Made by a program: the position numbers and the translations under genes. 64,000 nucleotides of DNA from Streptomyces brasiliensis (GTDB lineage Bacteria; Actinomycetota; Actinomycetes; Streptomycetales; Streptomycetaceae): positions 558,001-622,000 of the forward strand of contig NZ_BMQA01000001.1 in assembly GCF_014647875.1 (NCBI RefSeq), given 5' to 3'. Below are positions 20,015 through 28,426 of this stretch, in pieces. Under the pieces are notes generated by a model. The model did not search any database, was not told the DNA's origin, and was given only the letters and a program-made list of their open reading frames with translations. Each line of letters starts with the position of its first letter. Position 1 is the stretch's first letter.

Positions 20015-21235
20015 GTGAACACAACGCCGGAACCTGTCGTCGACATGCCCGACGTGCCCGTCATCGAACTGCCGCTCCCGCCGCCGGGCACCATGGGCCC
20101 GCCCGAGGAGTACCGCCGGCTGCGCCAGGAGTGCCCCCTGGCCAGGGTCAGGCTGCCGTTCGGCGCCACCGCCTGGTACGCCACCCGCTACGAAGACGTC
20201 AAGGAACTGATCGCCGACGCCCGGCTCATCAGGCCGAGCATCACCGACTGGCCGCCCCGCCCCGGCCATGTCCCCGGTGACGAACCGGGCCTGGTCACGA
20301 TGATGGAACTGGAGGGCCCCCGGCACGCCGCTCTGCGCAGGGCCCTGAGCGAGCCGTTCAGCGTGCGGTCCGTGCGGAGCCGGCTGCCGCGCATCCGGCG
20401 GTCGGCCGACCGGCTGCTCGATCCGTTCGTCGGCAGCGACCAGCCCGGCGACCTGGTCGTCCGGTTCCTCGAGCCCTTCCCCGTCATGGTGATGTGCGAT
20501 CTCGTCGGCATCCCCTACGAGGACAGCGACTACTTCCTGCCCAGGGCGGACGCCGCGCTCGGGGCCATCCTCACGCTGGAGGAGGGCCGCGAGGCCACCT
20601 CCCAACTGCGCGAGTACATCACTTCACTGCTCGACCGGAAGCGGCGCGAGCCCGGCGACGACATGCTCACCCGGCTCGTCGACGAGTGCGAGCGCGGCGC
20701 TCTGGACCACGAGAGCGCGGTGAGCTTCGGGCTGTCCATGCTGGTCGCCGGCTACCGCACGAGCACCATGTTCCTGGCCGACGCCGTGCTGACCCTGCTG
20801 GCCCTGCCCGGCGCGTACGCACGCCTGCGCGACCAGCGCGACCTCATGCCGGGCGCGGTGGAGGAACTCCTGCGCTATGTACCGGTGCTGAACGGCGTCG
20901 TCGTCCTCCAGGCCGTCGAGGACATCGAGCTGCACGACCGGACCATCCGCGCCGACGACGCCGTGCTGCCCGTGCTCGCCGCGGCCAACCGCGACGAGCA
21001 CGTGTTCACCGACGCCGACCGGCTCGACCTGTGCCGCGCGGACAACCCGCACCTCACCTTCGGCCGCGGAGCGCACAACTGCATCGGCTCCCACCTGGCA
21101 CGGGCCCAGATGGCCGTGTGCCTGGAGGCACTGTTCGACCGCCTCCCGAACCTGCGCCTGGCCGAAGACCACCACCCCATCTGGGAGGACGAGTCACCGA
21201 GCAAGTCACCGCTCACCCTCCCCGTCAGGTGGTGA
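20015..21235 (+). CDS. Cytochrome P450 (second of tandem pair)
   Basis: 406 residues from a GTG preceded by GGGGAGG at 20001-20007. It is a clear paralogue of the upstream P450: both share PLPPPGTMGPPE, WPPRPG, MPGAVEELLRY, LDLCRADNPHL and LPV.W endings. Haem loop is FGRGAHNCIGSHLARAQ. The I-helix reads VAGYRTSTMF near residue 244: the Thr is kept but the acid is replaced by Arg. The tandem pair may perform successive oxidations, or one may have a structural or altered-chemistry role. Confidence 0.92.
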   Translation: MNTTPEPVVDMPDVPVIELPLPPPGTMGPPEEYRRLRQECPLARVRLPFGATAWYATRYEDVKELIADARLIRPSITDWPPRPGHVPGDEPGLVTMMELEGPRHAALRRALSEPFSVRSVRSRLPRIRRSADRLLDPFVGSDQPGDLVVRFLEPFPVMVMCDLVGIPYEDSDYFLPRADAALGAILTLEEGREATSQLREYITSLLDRKRREPGDDMLTRLVDECERGALDHESAVSFGLSMLVAGYRTSTMFLADAVLTLLALPGAYARLRDQRDLMPGAVEELLRYVPVLNGVVVLQAVEDIELHDRTIRADDAVLPVLAAANRDEHVFTDADRLDLCRADNPHLTFGRGAHNCIGSHLARAQMAVCLEALFDRLPNLRLAEDHHPIWEDESPSKSPLTLPVRW

Positions 21236-21239
21236 CCGG

Positions 21240-21455
21240 CTCCTTGCCGCAGCCGCCCACTGCACGTCCGGCGGACCGTAGGCACCCCCCGCACGCAGGC
21301 TGGTCAGCACGAACGACGGCCTGACCAAGCCCTGGGCGCCGAGCTGGGCCGGCCAGGCCGCATCGGAAACGTCGGTCTTGCGGCGGGCAGGTTCTTGACC
21401 TGCCTCGCATTGACCAGGATCACGTAGGTTTCCGAAGGGGCCACGCCTGGATTTC
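21240..21455 (-). mobile_element. IS110-family transposase fragment
   Basis: Minus-strand sequence reads VAPSETYVILVNARQVKNLP in one frame and, after a shift near 21380, RKTDVSDAAWPAQLGAQGLV and RPSFV in another. These match the DEDD transposase of IS110 elements (VNARHVKNLPGRKTDVSDA pattern). Only about 70 residues remain, with neither end present. The fragment abuts the truncated N-terminus of the MarR gene at 21458. Confidence 0.75.
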
Positions 21456-21457
21456 TG

Positions 21458-21916
21458 GTGTGGCGGCTGTCGATGAAGTGGCGGGTCGCCGTCGACCGCG
21501 CGGTGGCCCCGCCGGGTCTCACGCACGCGCAGTACTCACTGGTGGCGTCGCTGTACGGCATGCAGCGCTCCGGCGAGCAGCCCAGCCAGCGGCGGCCGGC
21601 CGACCACACCGGACTCGACGCCCTGTACGTCTCCAAGCTGGCCCGCAGCCTGGAGTCCGCCGGCCTTCTCGAGCGCACCAAGGACCCGCGCGATCCGCGC
21701 GCCGTGCAGCTCGCACTCACCGAGGAGGGCCGCGAGCTCACCCGACGGGCGATCGAGGCCGTGCACGGGCTCCTCCAGCAGCTCCTGGCGCCGCTCGGCG
21801 GACTGGACAGCGCGCGGACGCGGGAGTTCATGCGAGACCTCACGACCCTGCTCGACGCACCACTCGATCCGTTCGGCACGACGGACAGCGAGACGGAGCA
21901 GTCACGACCACCACCG
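21458..21916 (+). pseudogene. MarR-family regulator, N-terminally truncated and lacking its stop
   Basis: Winged-helix MarR sequence VAPPGLTHAQYSLVASLYGM, GLDALYVSKLARSLESAGLL and TKDPRDPRAVQLALTEEGRE is well preserved. The usual N-terminal helix before VWRLSMKWRVA is missing and is replaced by IS110 sequence. At the expected end (DSETEQS) the sequence reads TCACGACC where TCATGACC would give a TGA stop; the frame instead runs on to 22138. A truncated protein from the GTG at 21458 is possible but function is doubtful. Confidence 0.75.
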
Positions 21917-22353
21917 CACCCGTCGTCGACCCCCGCGTCATCGCCCTGGCCCACTACGCGTCACACGCGGTCCTGGAGCGCGTGCTGGCGTCGTACGGCC
22001 TCACCTTCCAGCAGAACGTCACCCTGCGGCTCGCCGCCGTCGCGGACGGACCGGTGGAGCGCGCGCAACTCGTCGCCGGAGTCGTCTCCGCCCTCAAGGC
22101 CGACCCCGCCGACGTCGAGAGCACCGTCGGGGAACTGATCACGGCGGGCCTGCTGGTGTCTCACGAGCCGTCCGGCCTGGGCATCACGGACGCCGGGCGC
22201 GAGTTGTACGCCAGGGTCGCCACCGCGACCGCGCCGGTCACCGCCCGTATCTACGCGGGCATCTCCGAGCAGGACCGGGCCGTCATGGGCCGCGTGCCGG
22301 CCCTCGTCACGGAGCGCGCCGACGCCGAACTGGCGGCCCTGGAAGCCCGACAG
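21904..22353 (+). pseudogene. Second MarR-like regulator, start codon lost and fused to the TPR frame
   Basis: Reads TTTTAPVVDPRVIALAHYAS, VLASYGLTFQQNVTLRLAAV and LLVSHEPSGLGITDAGRELY, a MarR-like winged helix. The expected ATG at 21904 is ACG, the same change that removes the stop of the preceding MarR gene. There is also no stop before the downstream TPR gene: the frame passes through LVTERADAELAALEARQVVE into it. Either the C-terminus was lost in a rearrangement or the stop was deleted. Confidence 0.65.
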
Positions 22354-22407
22354 GTAGTGGAATATTCAACCAACGGGTTCCGTTGTTCGCGTCGAAGGAG
22401 GTCACGA

Positions 22408-22755
22408 GTGGACATGACGTACTACGACCACGGAACCGCGGCGGAGCGCTGGGAGCGCGCGCAGCAGTTCTTCGACGCCAAGGACTACGCGGGCGCGGCG
22501 CGCGTGCTGGTCGGGCTGGTCGAGGAGGTGCCGGAGCAGACCGGACCCCGGCTGCTGCTGGCGCGGGCCTATTACCACTCCGCCCAACTGCTTCGCGCCG
22601 AGGCAGAGTTGCGCGTCATCGTCGAGCGCGACCCGGTGGAGCACTACGCCCGGCTGATGCTGGGCCGCACGCTGCAGCGTCAGGCCCGGCACGAGGAGGC
22701 GGAGTCGCATCTGAAGATCGCCTCCGCGCTCGCGGGCGAGTTCCAGGACGCCTGA
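22408..22755 (+). CDS. Small tetratricopeptide-repeat protein
   Basis: 115 residues, about three TPR helical hairpins: ERAQQFFDAKDYAGAARVLV, GPRLLLARAYYHSAQLLRAE and EHYARLMLGRTLQRQARHEE. TPR folds mediate protein contacts; the partner is unknown. AAGGAGG at 22395-22401 supports the GTG at 22408 (an ATG at 22414 is the alternative), so it is translated on its own even though the frame is open from the MarR remnant upstream. A near-palindrome GGAATATTCAACC at about 22362-22374 may be its promoter operator. Confidence 0.85.
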   Translation: MDMTYYDHGTAAERWERAQQFFDAKDYAGAARVLVGLVEEVPEQTGPRLLLARAYYHSAQLLRAEAELRVIVERDPVEHYARLMLGRTLQRQARHEEAESHLKIASALAGEFQDA

Positions 22756-22768
22756 GCGGCGACAGCCC

Positions 22769-22800
22769 AGGGGCCCGGTTCCGGGAGGAACCGGGCCCCT
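22769..22800 (+). terminator. Hairpin terminator after the TPR gene
   Basis: Perfect 14-bp stem AGGGGCCCGGTTCC / GGAACCGGGCCCCT with a 4-base loop, 14 bases after the stop. Confidence 0.88.
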
Positions 22801-22930
22801 CGTCATGCGGCCGTGCCGGTCGGCGGCAGGGCGACGACGCAACCGGTTGTCCTCCGGCGGTGCCGTGCCGGAACACGCTGCGGCACACGGTTCTTCGAGG
22901 CCGTGGGCGGCGGCATGGCATGCTGACGCG

Positions 22931-23575
22931 ATGGCATCCCCCAGTGATCGCACGCCCCTTGCCGCACGCGTCGAGGAACTCCTCGCCGGTGACGGCCCGT
23001 TGACCATCATCGCGGCCGGCGACCCGGTACTGCGGCGCGGCACCGAGCCGTACGACGGTCAGTTGGAGCCGGCGCTGCTGGCCCGGTTCGTCGAGGCGAT
23101 GCGCCGCACCATGCACGAGGCACCGGGAGTGGGGCTTGCCGCGCCGCAGGTCGGAGTGGCGCTGCGGATCGCGGTGATCGAGGACCCGGCGCCGGTGCCG
23201 GACGAGGTGCGGGAGGCCCGCGGCCGGGTGCCGCAGCCGTTCCGGGTGCTGGTCAATCCGTCGTACGAACCGGTCGGCGGCGGCCGGGCCGCGTTCTTCG
23301 AGGGCTGTCTGAGCGTGCCGGGCTGGCAGGCCGTGGTGGCCCGGCACGCCCAGGTGCGGCTGCGCTGCCAGGACGAGCAGGGCCGCGCGGTGGACGAGGT
23401 GTTCTCCGGCTGGCCCGCGCGCATCGTCCAGCACGAGACGGACCACCTCGACGGGATGCTCTATCTGGACCGCGCCGAGTTGCGCTCGCTGTCGTCGAAC
23501 GCGGCCATGGCGGAGTTCTGGACCCAGCCGACCCCCGAACAGGCCGCGACGGCACTGGACTTCGAGCTGCCGTAG
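22931..23575 (+). CDS. def: Peptide deformylase
   Basis: 214 residues. The three family motifs are intact: GVGLAAPQVG, EGCLSVPG with the metal-binding Cys, and QHETDHLDG with the HExxH-type metal ligands. The enzyme removes the formyl group from the initiator methionine of new proteins. The N-terminal extension of about 35 residues (TPLAARVEELLAGDGPLTII) is usual for actinobacterial paralogues. Streptomyces usually carries several deformylase genes, so this may be an accessory copy. Confidence 0.93.
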   Translation: MASPSDRTPLAARVEELLAGDGPLTIIAAGDPVLRRGTEPYDGQLEPALLARFVEAMRRTMHEAPGVGLAAPQVGVALRIAVIEDPAPVPDEVREARGRVPQPFRVLVNPSYEPVGGGRAAFFEGCLSVPGWQAVVARHAQVRLRCQDEQGRAVDEVFSGWPARIVQHETDHLDGMLYLDRAELRSLSSNAAMAEFWTQPTPEQAATALDFELP

Positions 23576-23618
23576 CCGCCGAGGCCGTCGAGTTGTCGTA
23601 GCCCTGGAGCCCGGGCCG

Positions 23619-23669
23619 CCGGTGCGGTTCCGCGCGCGCTCCTGTGCCGCGCGCGGGGAACCGCACCGG
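23619..23669. terminator. Bidirectional hairpin between convergent genes
   Basis: Long inverted repeat: CCGGTGCGGTTCC followed by GCGCGCG, a short loop, CGCGCGC and GGAACCGCACCGG. It lies between the deformylase stop and the stop of the leftward flavoprotein gene, and can terminate both. Confidence 0.8.
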
Positions 23670-23674
23670 CCGGA

Positions 23675-25108
23675 TCACTGGTCCCGGTAGGCCTCGAGGA
23701 GCCGCAGCCACACCTCACTGACCGTCGGGTAGGACGGAACCGCGTGCCACAGTCGGCTGATCGGGACCTGTCCGGCGACGGCGACGGTCGCGGAGTGGAT
23801 CAGCTCGCCGACGCCCGGGCCGACGAAGGTGACCCCGCGCAGGATCTCCTGCTCCAGGTCGACGACCATACGGGCGCGCCCCTTGTAGCCGTCGGCGTAG
23901 AGTCCGGCGCCGGCCACGGAGGAGAACTCGACGTCGACGCCCCGCACCCGGTGTCCGGCCTGTTCCGCCTCGGCCAGGGAGAGGCCGACGGCGGCGGCCT
24001 CCGGGTCGGTGAAGACGACCTGGGGGACGGCGTGGTGGTCGGCGGTCGCCGCGTGCGCGCCCCACGGGTCCGTCTCCAGGAGCGGGACGCCGGAGGCACG
24101 GGCGGCGATGGCGTTGCCCGCGATGCGCGCCTGGTACTTGCCCTGGTGGGTGAGCAGGGCACGGTGGTTGACGTCGCCGGTGGCGTACAGCCACTCGATG
24201 CCGGTGACCCGCAGGCTGTCGTCGACCGGCAGCCAGGAGCCCGGTTCCAGGCCGACGGTCTCGAGGCCGATGTCGTCGGTGCGAGGGGCGCGGCCGGTGG
24301 CGAACAGGATCTCGTCGGCCTCGAGGCGGTCGCCCGCGTCGGTGACGGCCACGACGGTGCCGTTCTCACGGGTCACCGACTCCACGGAGGTACCGGTGCG
24401 TACGTCGGCGCCCGCCTCGGTGAGCGACTCGGCGACCAGTTCACCGGCGAAGGGTTCCATGCGGGACAGCAGTCCCTTGCCGCGGACCAGGACGGTGACC
24501 TGGGAGCCGAGGGCCTGCCAGGCGGTGGCCATCTCGGTGGCGACCACACCGCCGCCCACCACGATCAGCCGGCCGGGGACGGTCTGGGAGCTGGTGGCCT
24601 CCCGGCTGGTCCAGGGCTTGACGTCGGCGAGCCCGGGCAGCCCCGGCAGTTGCGCGCGGCTGCCGGTGGCGACGACGACCGCGTGCCGGGCGGTGAGGGT
24701 CGTGACGTCGCCGTCGGGGCCGGTCACGGTGACCTGGCGGGGTCCGGCGAGGCGGCCGTGGCCGCGGTACAGGTCGGCGCCGATGCCGTCCAGCCACTGG
24801 ACCTGGCCGTCGTCGTGCCAGTCCGAGGTGAAGTAGTTCCTGCGTGCGAGCACCGCGGCGGCGTCGAGGGGGCCCTGCACGGCCTGGCGCAGGCCCGGCA
24901 GGCGGCGTGCGTCGGCCTGGGCGATGACCGGGCGCAGCAGCGCCTTGCTGGGCATGCACGCCCAGTAGGAGCACTCACCGCCGACCAGTTCGCTCTCCAC
25001 GACCGCGGTGGCGAGGCCGGCCGCACGGGTGCGGTCGGCGACGTTCTCCCCCACGGGCCCCGCCCCCAGCACCACGACGTCGTACGCGATGGTTTCCGTT
25101 TCCGTCAT
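23675..25108 (-). CDS. FAD-dependent pyridine nucleotide-disulfide oxidoreductase
   Basis: 477 residues of the dihydrolipoamide dehydrogenase/mercuric reductase class. FAD-binding VVVLGAGPVGENVADRTR at the N-terminus, redox pair in GGECSYWACMPSKALL (Cys-x4-Cys), NAD site IVVGGGVVATEMATAWQALG, second FAD segment WLYATGDVN and a dimerisation domain. The C-terminal His-Glu pair of lipoamide dehydrogenases is not obvious, so the substrate is unknown. The ATG at 25108 fits homologues. It is divergent from a thioredoxin gene across 119 bp, which suggests a shared thiol-redox theme. Confidence 0.88.
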   Translation of the reverse strand: MTETETIAYDVVVLGAGPVGENVADRTRAAGLATAVVESELVGGECSYWACMPSKALLRPVIAQADARRLPGLRQAVQGPLDAAAVLARRNYFTSDWHDDGQVQWLDGIGADLYRGHGRLAGPRQVTVTGPDGDVTTLTARHAVVVATGSRAQLPGLPGLADVKPWTSREATSSQTVPGRLIVVGGGVVATEMATAWQALGSQVTVLVRGKGLLSRMEPFAGELVAESLTEAGADVRTGTSVESVTRENGTVVAVTDAGDRLEADEILFATGRAPRTDDIGLETVGLEPGSWLPVDDSLRVTGIEWLYATGDVNHRALLTHQGKYQARIAGNAIAARASGVPLLETDPWGAHAATADHHAVPQVVFTDPEAAAVGLSLAEAEQAGHRVRGVDVEFSSVAGAGLYADGYKGRARMVVDLEQEILRGVTFVGPGVGELIHSATVAVAGQVPISRLWHAVPSYPTVSEVWLRLLEAYRDQ

Positions 25109-25227
25109 GGCATCAGTCTGGTGGGTGGTGTGCCCGGTGGCCACACGGGTACGTGCGCGGAATACGTACCCGGGCGGCCGTGTTGTGCCCACGGCTTCGC
25201 TCCCACATCAGGAAGAGGGAATCACCC

Positions 25228-25608
<381 letters not shown>

Positions 25609-25659
25609 CCCCGGCGGCCGGCCCCGCAGATGCGGCTGGTCACGCGGAAGGGGTACCTC

Positions 25660-27096
25660 TCAGAAGGGGTACGGCGCCACGTCCGGGCGCACCGTCGTCC
25701 AGCGCACATCGGTGAAGGCCTCCACATTGGCCTCACCGCCGAAGCGGGCGCCGGTGCCGGACGCGGCGACCCCGCCGAAGGGCGCCACGGCCTCGTCGTT
25801 CACCGTCTGGTCGTTGATGTGCACGATGCCGGTCGGGATGCGTTCGGCCAGGTCGAGGCCCCGGGCAGCGTCCCGGGTGACGATGCCCAGGGAGAGTCCG
25901 TAGGGGCTGTCGGCGGCGAGCGCGGCGGCCTCGTCGGCGGTGGTGAAGGAACGCACGGGTGCGACCGGCCCGAACGCCTCCTCCGCGTAGGCGGGGGTGT
26001 CGTCGTCGACGCCGGCGAGAACTGTCGGCCGGTAGAACAACCGGTCGTGGGTGCCGCCGGCGGCCAGCTTGGCGCCGGCGGCGGTGCTCGCCCCGACCAG
26101 CTCGTGCACCTTGGCCAGCTGACCCTCGTCGATGACCGGACCGAGGTGCACCTGGCCGCGGTGCGGGTCGCCGACGGCGAGCGAGTCGGCCTTGGCGGCG
26201 AGCCGCTCGACGTACTCCCCGTAGAGGGAGGCGTGCACCAGGTGCCGCCCCGTCGTCATGCAGATCTGGCCCTGGTGGAAGAACGAGCCCCAGGCTGCCG
26301 TGGAGATCACCGCGTCGAGGTCCGCGTCCGCCAGCACGATCATGGCCGAGTTGCCGCCGAGTTCGAGGTGCGCCCGCTTGAGATGACGTCCGGCCAGCTC
26401 GCCGACGGCGCGGCCCGCGGCGGTGGACCCGGTGAAGGAGATGACGGGCACCTGCGGGTCCGTGACCAGTGCCTGTCCCACCTCGGCACCGCCCGGCAGC
26501 ACATGCAGCAAGCCCTCCGGCAGGCCCGCCTCGGCGAACACGGCGGCCAGGGACAGCCCGCCGCATACCGCGGTGCGCGGGTCCGGCTTCAGGACGACCG
26601 CGTTGCCCAGCGCCAGGGCCGGGGCGACCGAGCGGATGGACAGGATCAGCGGTGCGTTGAACGGCGAGATCACGCCCACGACGCCCACGGGCGCCCGGCG
26701 GGTGTACGACAGCCGGGGCGCCTCGCTCGGCAGGACCTGGCCCGCCGGGCGGGAGGCGAGGGCCGCGGCCTCGTAGCATTCCTGGGCGGCGACGTGCAGT
26801 TCGAAGTCCGCCTTGCCCGGAACCGAGCCGGACTCGCGGACGATCCACTCGCGCAGTTCGCCTGCCTGCGCGGCGAACAGATCACCGGCCCTGCGCAGCA
26901 CGGCGGCCCGGGCGAAGTGCGGGGCGAGGGCCCACGCGCGCTGGGCGGCTCGGGCGTCCCGCGCGGCGCTGTGGACGTCCTCGGGCGCGGCGAGCGTGAC
27001 CGTGCCGAGCGCCTCGCCGGTGGCGGGCTCGATGACGGTGTACTCGGGGCCCGACAGGGCACGGGACTGCCAGGTCTTCGGGTCGAGCAGCGGCAT
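25660..27096 (-). CDS. Aldehyde dehydrogenase, benzaldehyde/vanillin dehydrogenase type
   Basis: 478 residues of the NAD(P)+-dependent aldehyde dehydrogenase superfamily. Visible are the fold-marking VGVISPFNAPLILSIRSVAP, cofactor site ISFTGSTAAGRAVGELAG, catalytic Glu in LELGGNSAMIVLADADLD and catalytic Cys in FHQGQICMTTGRH. The HQGQIC form resembles aromatic aldehyde dehydrogenases such as XylC. It oxidises aldehydes to acids. The next gene on the same strand upstream is a LacI regulator. Start ATG at 27096 was preferred to an upstream in-frame codon at 27135. Confidence 0.9.
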   Translation of the reverse strand: MPLLDPKTWQSRALSGPEYTVIEPATGEALGTVTLAAPEDVHSAARDARAAQRAWALAPHFARAAVLRRAGDLFAAQAGELREWIVRESGSVPGKADFELHVAAQECYEAAALASRPAGQVLPSEAPRLSYTRRAPVGVVGVISPFNAPLILSIRSVAPALALGNAVVLKPDPRTAVCGGLSLAAVFAEAGLPEGLLHVLPGGAEVGQALVTDPQVPVISFTGSTAAGRAVGELAGRHLKRAHLELGGNSAMIVLADADLDAVISTAAWGSFFHQGQICMTTGRHLVHASLYGEYVERLAAKADSLAVGDPHRGQVHLGPVIDEGQLAKVHELVGASTAAGAKLAAGGTHDRLFYRPTVLAGVDDDTPAYAEEAFGPVAPVRSFTTADEAAALAADSPYGLSLGIVTRDAARGLDLAERIPTGIVHINDQTVNDEAVAPFGGVAASGTGARFGGEANVEAFTDVRWTTVRPDVAPYPF

Positions 27097-27126
27097 GACG
27101 GCTCTCCGATCGATCACCGGGGCTGC

Positions 27127-27151
27127 ACGGCTCACGGCAACTGCGAGCCGT
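27127..27151. promoter_or_regulatory. Inverted repeat in the aldehyde dehydrogenase promoter region
   Basis: ACGGCTC-N11-GAGCCGT lies about 30 bases upstream of the aldehyde dehydrogenase start. It may be an operator for the adjacent LacI-type repressor, but spacing is wider than the usual LacI-family half-site spacing. Confidence 0.35.
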
Positions 27152-27228
27152 TGATCGAGCGTGCAACATCCTAGGCGCGCAGGGGCGGTTGAGCGCCGGT
27201 GCGCGCAAGGGTGCGCAGGGCGTACGGC

Positions 27229-28263
27229 TCAGCTGGAGTCGCGGGCCACCACGGACGCGCCCAGCACCCTGTGGGCCTCGGGTGTGGCGTCGGGGTCGCG
27301 CACCGCGCGGTCGACGAGGTCGGCGAGATCGCGGCCGGACGGCAGCTCGATGTGGACGGTGCTGAGCCGGGGCCGCAGCAGCCGGCCGATCATCAGGTCG
27401 TCGGCGCCGACCACAGCGGTGTCGTCGGGGATGCGGATGCCCTCGTCCTGGAGAGCGCACATCAGGAGCATGGCGTACTCGTCGTTGTACGCGAACACCG
27501 CGTCGAGGCCCAACTCCCGCCAGCGTGCGGCGAGTTCCGCGGCGGCCCGCTCGTCGAAGGCGAGGGGGAGCTCGGCCACCGAGGCGTCCGTGCCGTACAG
27601 GGCCCGGCGCACGCCGTCGAGGCGTGGCCGCGAGAAGGCCTCCAGCCCGGGCTCCTGGGGGACGACGACGCCGATACGTCGGCGGCCGCGGGCATGGAGG
27701 TGGGACCCGGCGCAGTGGCCGACGCTGCCGTGGTCCATCAGCAGGGCATGCGCGCCCTCGACACGTGCGGGGCCGACGGTGACCACGGCCCGGGCACCGG
27801 CCCGCTTGAGCACGGCGACCCCCTCGGGGCCGAGTCCGATGCCGGGCACGAGGACGGCGACCGGGCGTAACTCGGCCCAGGCGCGGGCGGCTTCGTCGCC
27901 GTGCAGTCCTACGCTGCCGTGCTGCACCACCGTGTAGTCGAGCCTGCCGAGGGCCCATTGGAGTTCGTTGATGAACTGGCCGTACAGCGGCCCGACCGGG
28001 ACGGCCGGCGCGGGCATGAGGACCATCCGGCTGTGTCCGGCGCGCAGAGTGCGGGCGGCCGCGTGCGGGACGTACCCGAGTTCCTCGGCGGCCTCGTGGA
28101 CACGGCGGCGCGTGGGCTCACTGATGCGCACCGCGCTGGTGTTGTTCAGGACGTACGAGACGGTCGCGCGCGAGACACCGGCCAGGCGGGCCACATCGGC
28201 GCTCGTGGGCACGGAGCGCGGTGCGGGCGACGCGGGCGGAGGCGTGTTCGGGATCTGCACCAT
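27229..28263 (-). CDS. LacI-family transcriptional regulator
   Basis: 344 residues. N-terminal helix-turn-helix and hinge: SADVARLAGVSRATVSYVLN, EPTRRRVHEAAEELGYVPHA and ARTLRAGHSRMV. The rest is the periplasmic-binding-like effector domain. The central part is less conserved than in sugar-sensing members. It probably controls the aldehyde dehydrogenase downstream on the same strand. The ATG at 28263 was chosen by position of the HTH; an ATG four codons upstream is possible. Confidence 0.9.
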   Translation of the reverse strand: MVQIPNTPPPASPAPRSVPTSADVARLAGVSRATVSYVLNNTSAVRISEPTRRRVHEAAEELGYVPHAAARTLRAGHSRMVLMPAPAVPVGPLYGQFINELQWALGRLDYTVVQHGSVGLHGDEAARAWAELRPVAVLVPGIGLGPEGVAVLKRAGARAVVTVGPARVEGAHALLMDHGSVGHCAGSHLHARGRRRIGVVVPQEPGLEAFSRPRLDGVRRALYGTDASVAELPLAFDERAAAELAARWRELGLDAVFAYNDEYAMLLMCALQDEGIRIPDDTAVVGADDLMIGRLLRPRLSTVHIELPSGRDLADLVDRAVRDPDATPEAHRVLGASVVARDSS

Positions 28264-28371
28264 GACGTACCGCATCCTGGCAGAGGCCGGGCAGGCCCCT
28301 GCAGCCGGGGGAAGGTGGTTCACGGTTCGACGAATTCGGCCGCGATGCGGGCGGATCGAGGGTGCGGCCGA

Positions 28372-28413
28372 CGAACATGTTCGTAACGAACTTGTTCGGA
28401 GCGAACATGTTCG
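28372..28413. promoter_or_regulatory. Triple palindrome operator array upstream of TetR/monooxygenase operon
   Basis: Three 12-bp palindromes start exactly 15 bases apart: CGAACATGTTCG at 28372 and 28402, both perfect, and CGAACTTGTTCG at 28387 with one mismatch in symmetry. The last ends 13 bases before the TetR start codon. This is most simply an autoregulatory operator array for the TetR protein encoded next. Confidence 0.85.
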
Positions 28414-28426
28414 TTATCCTCGACGC

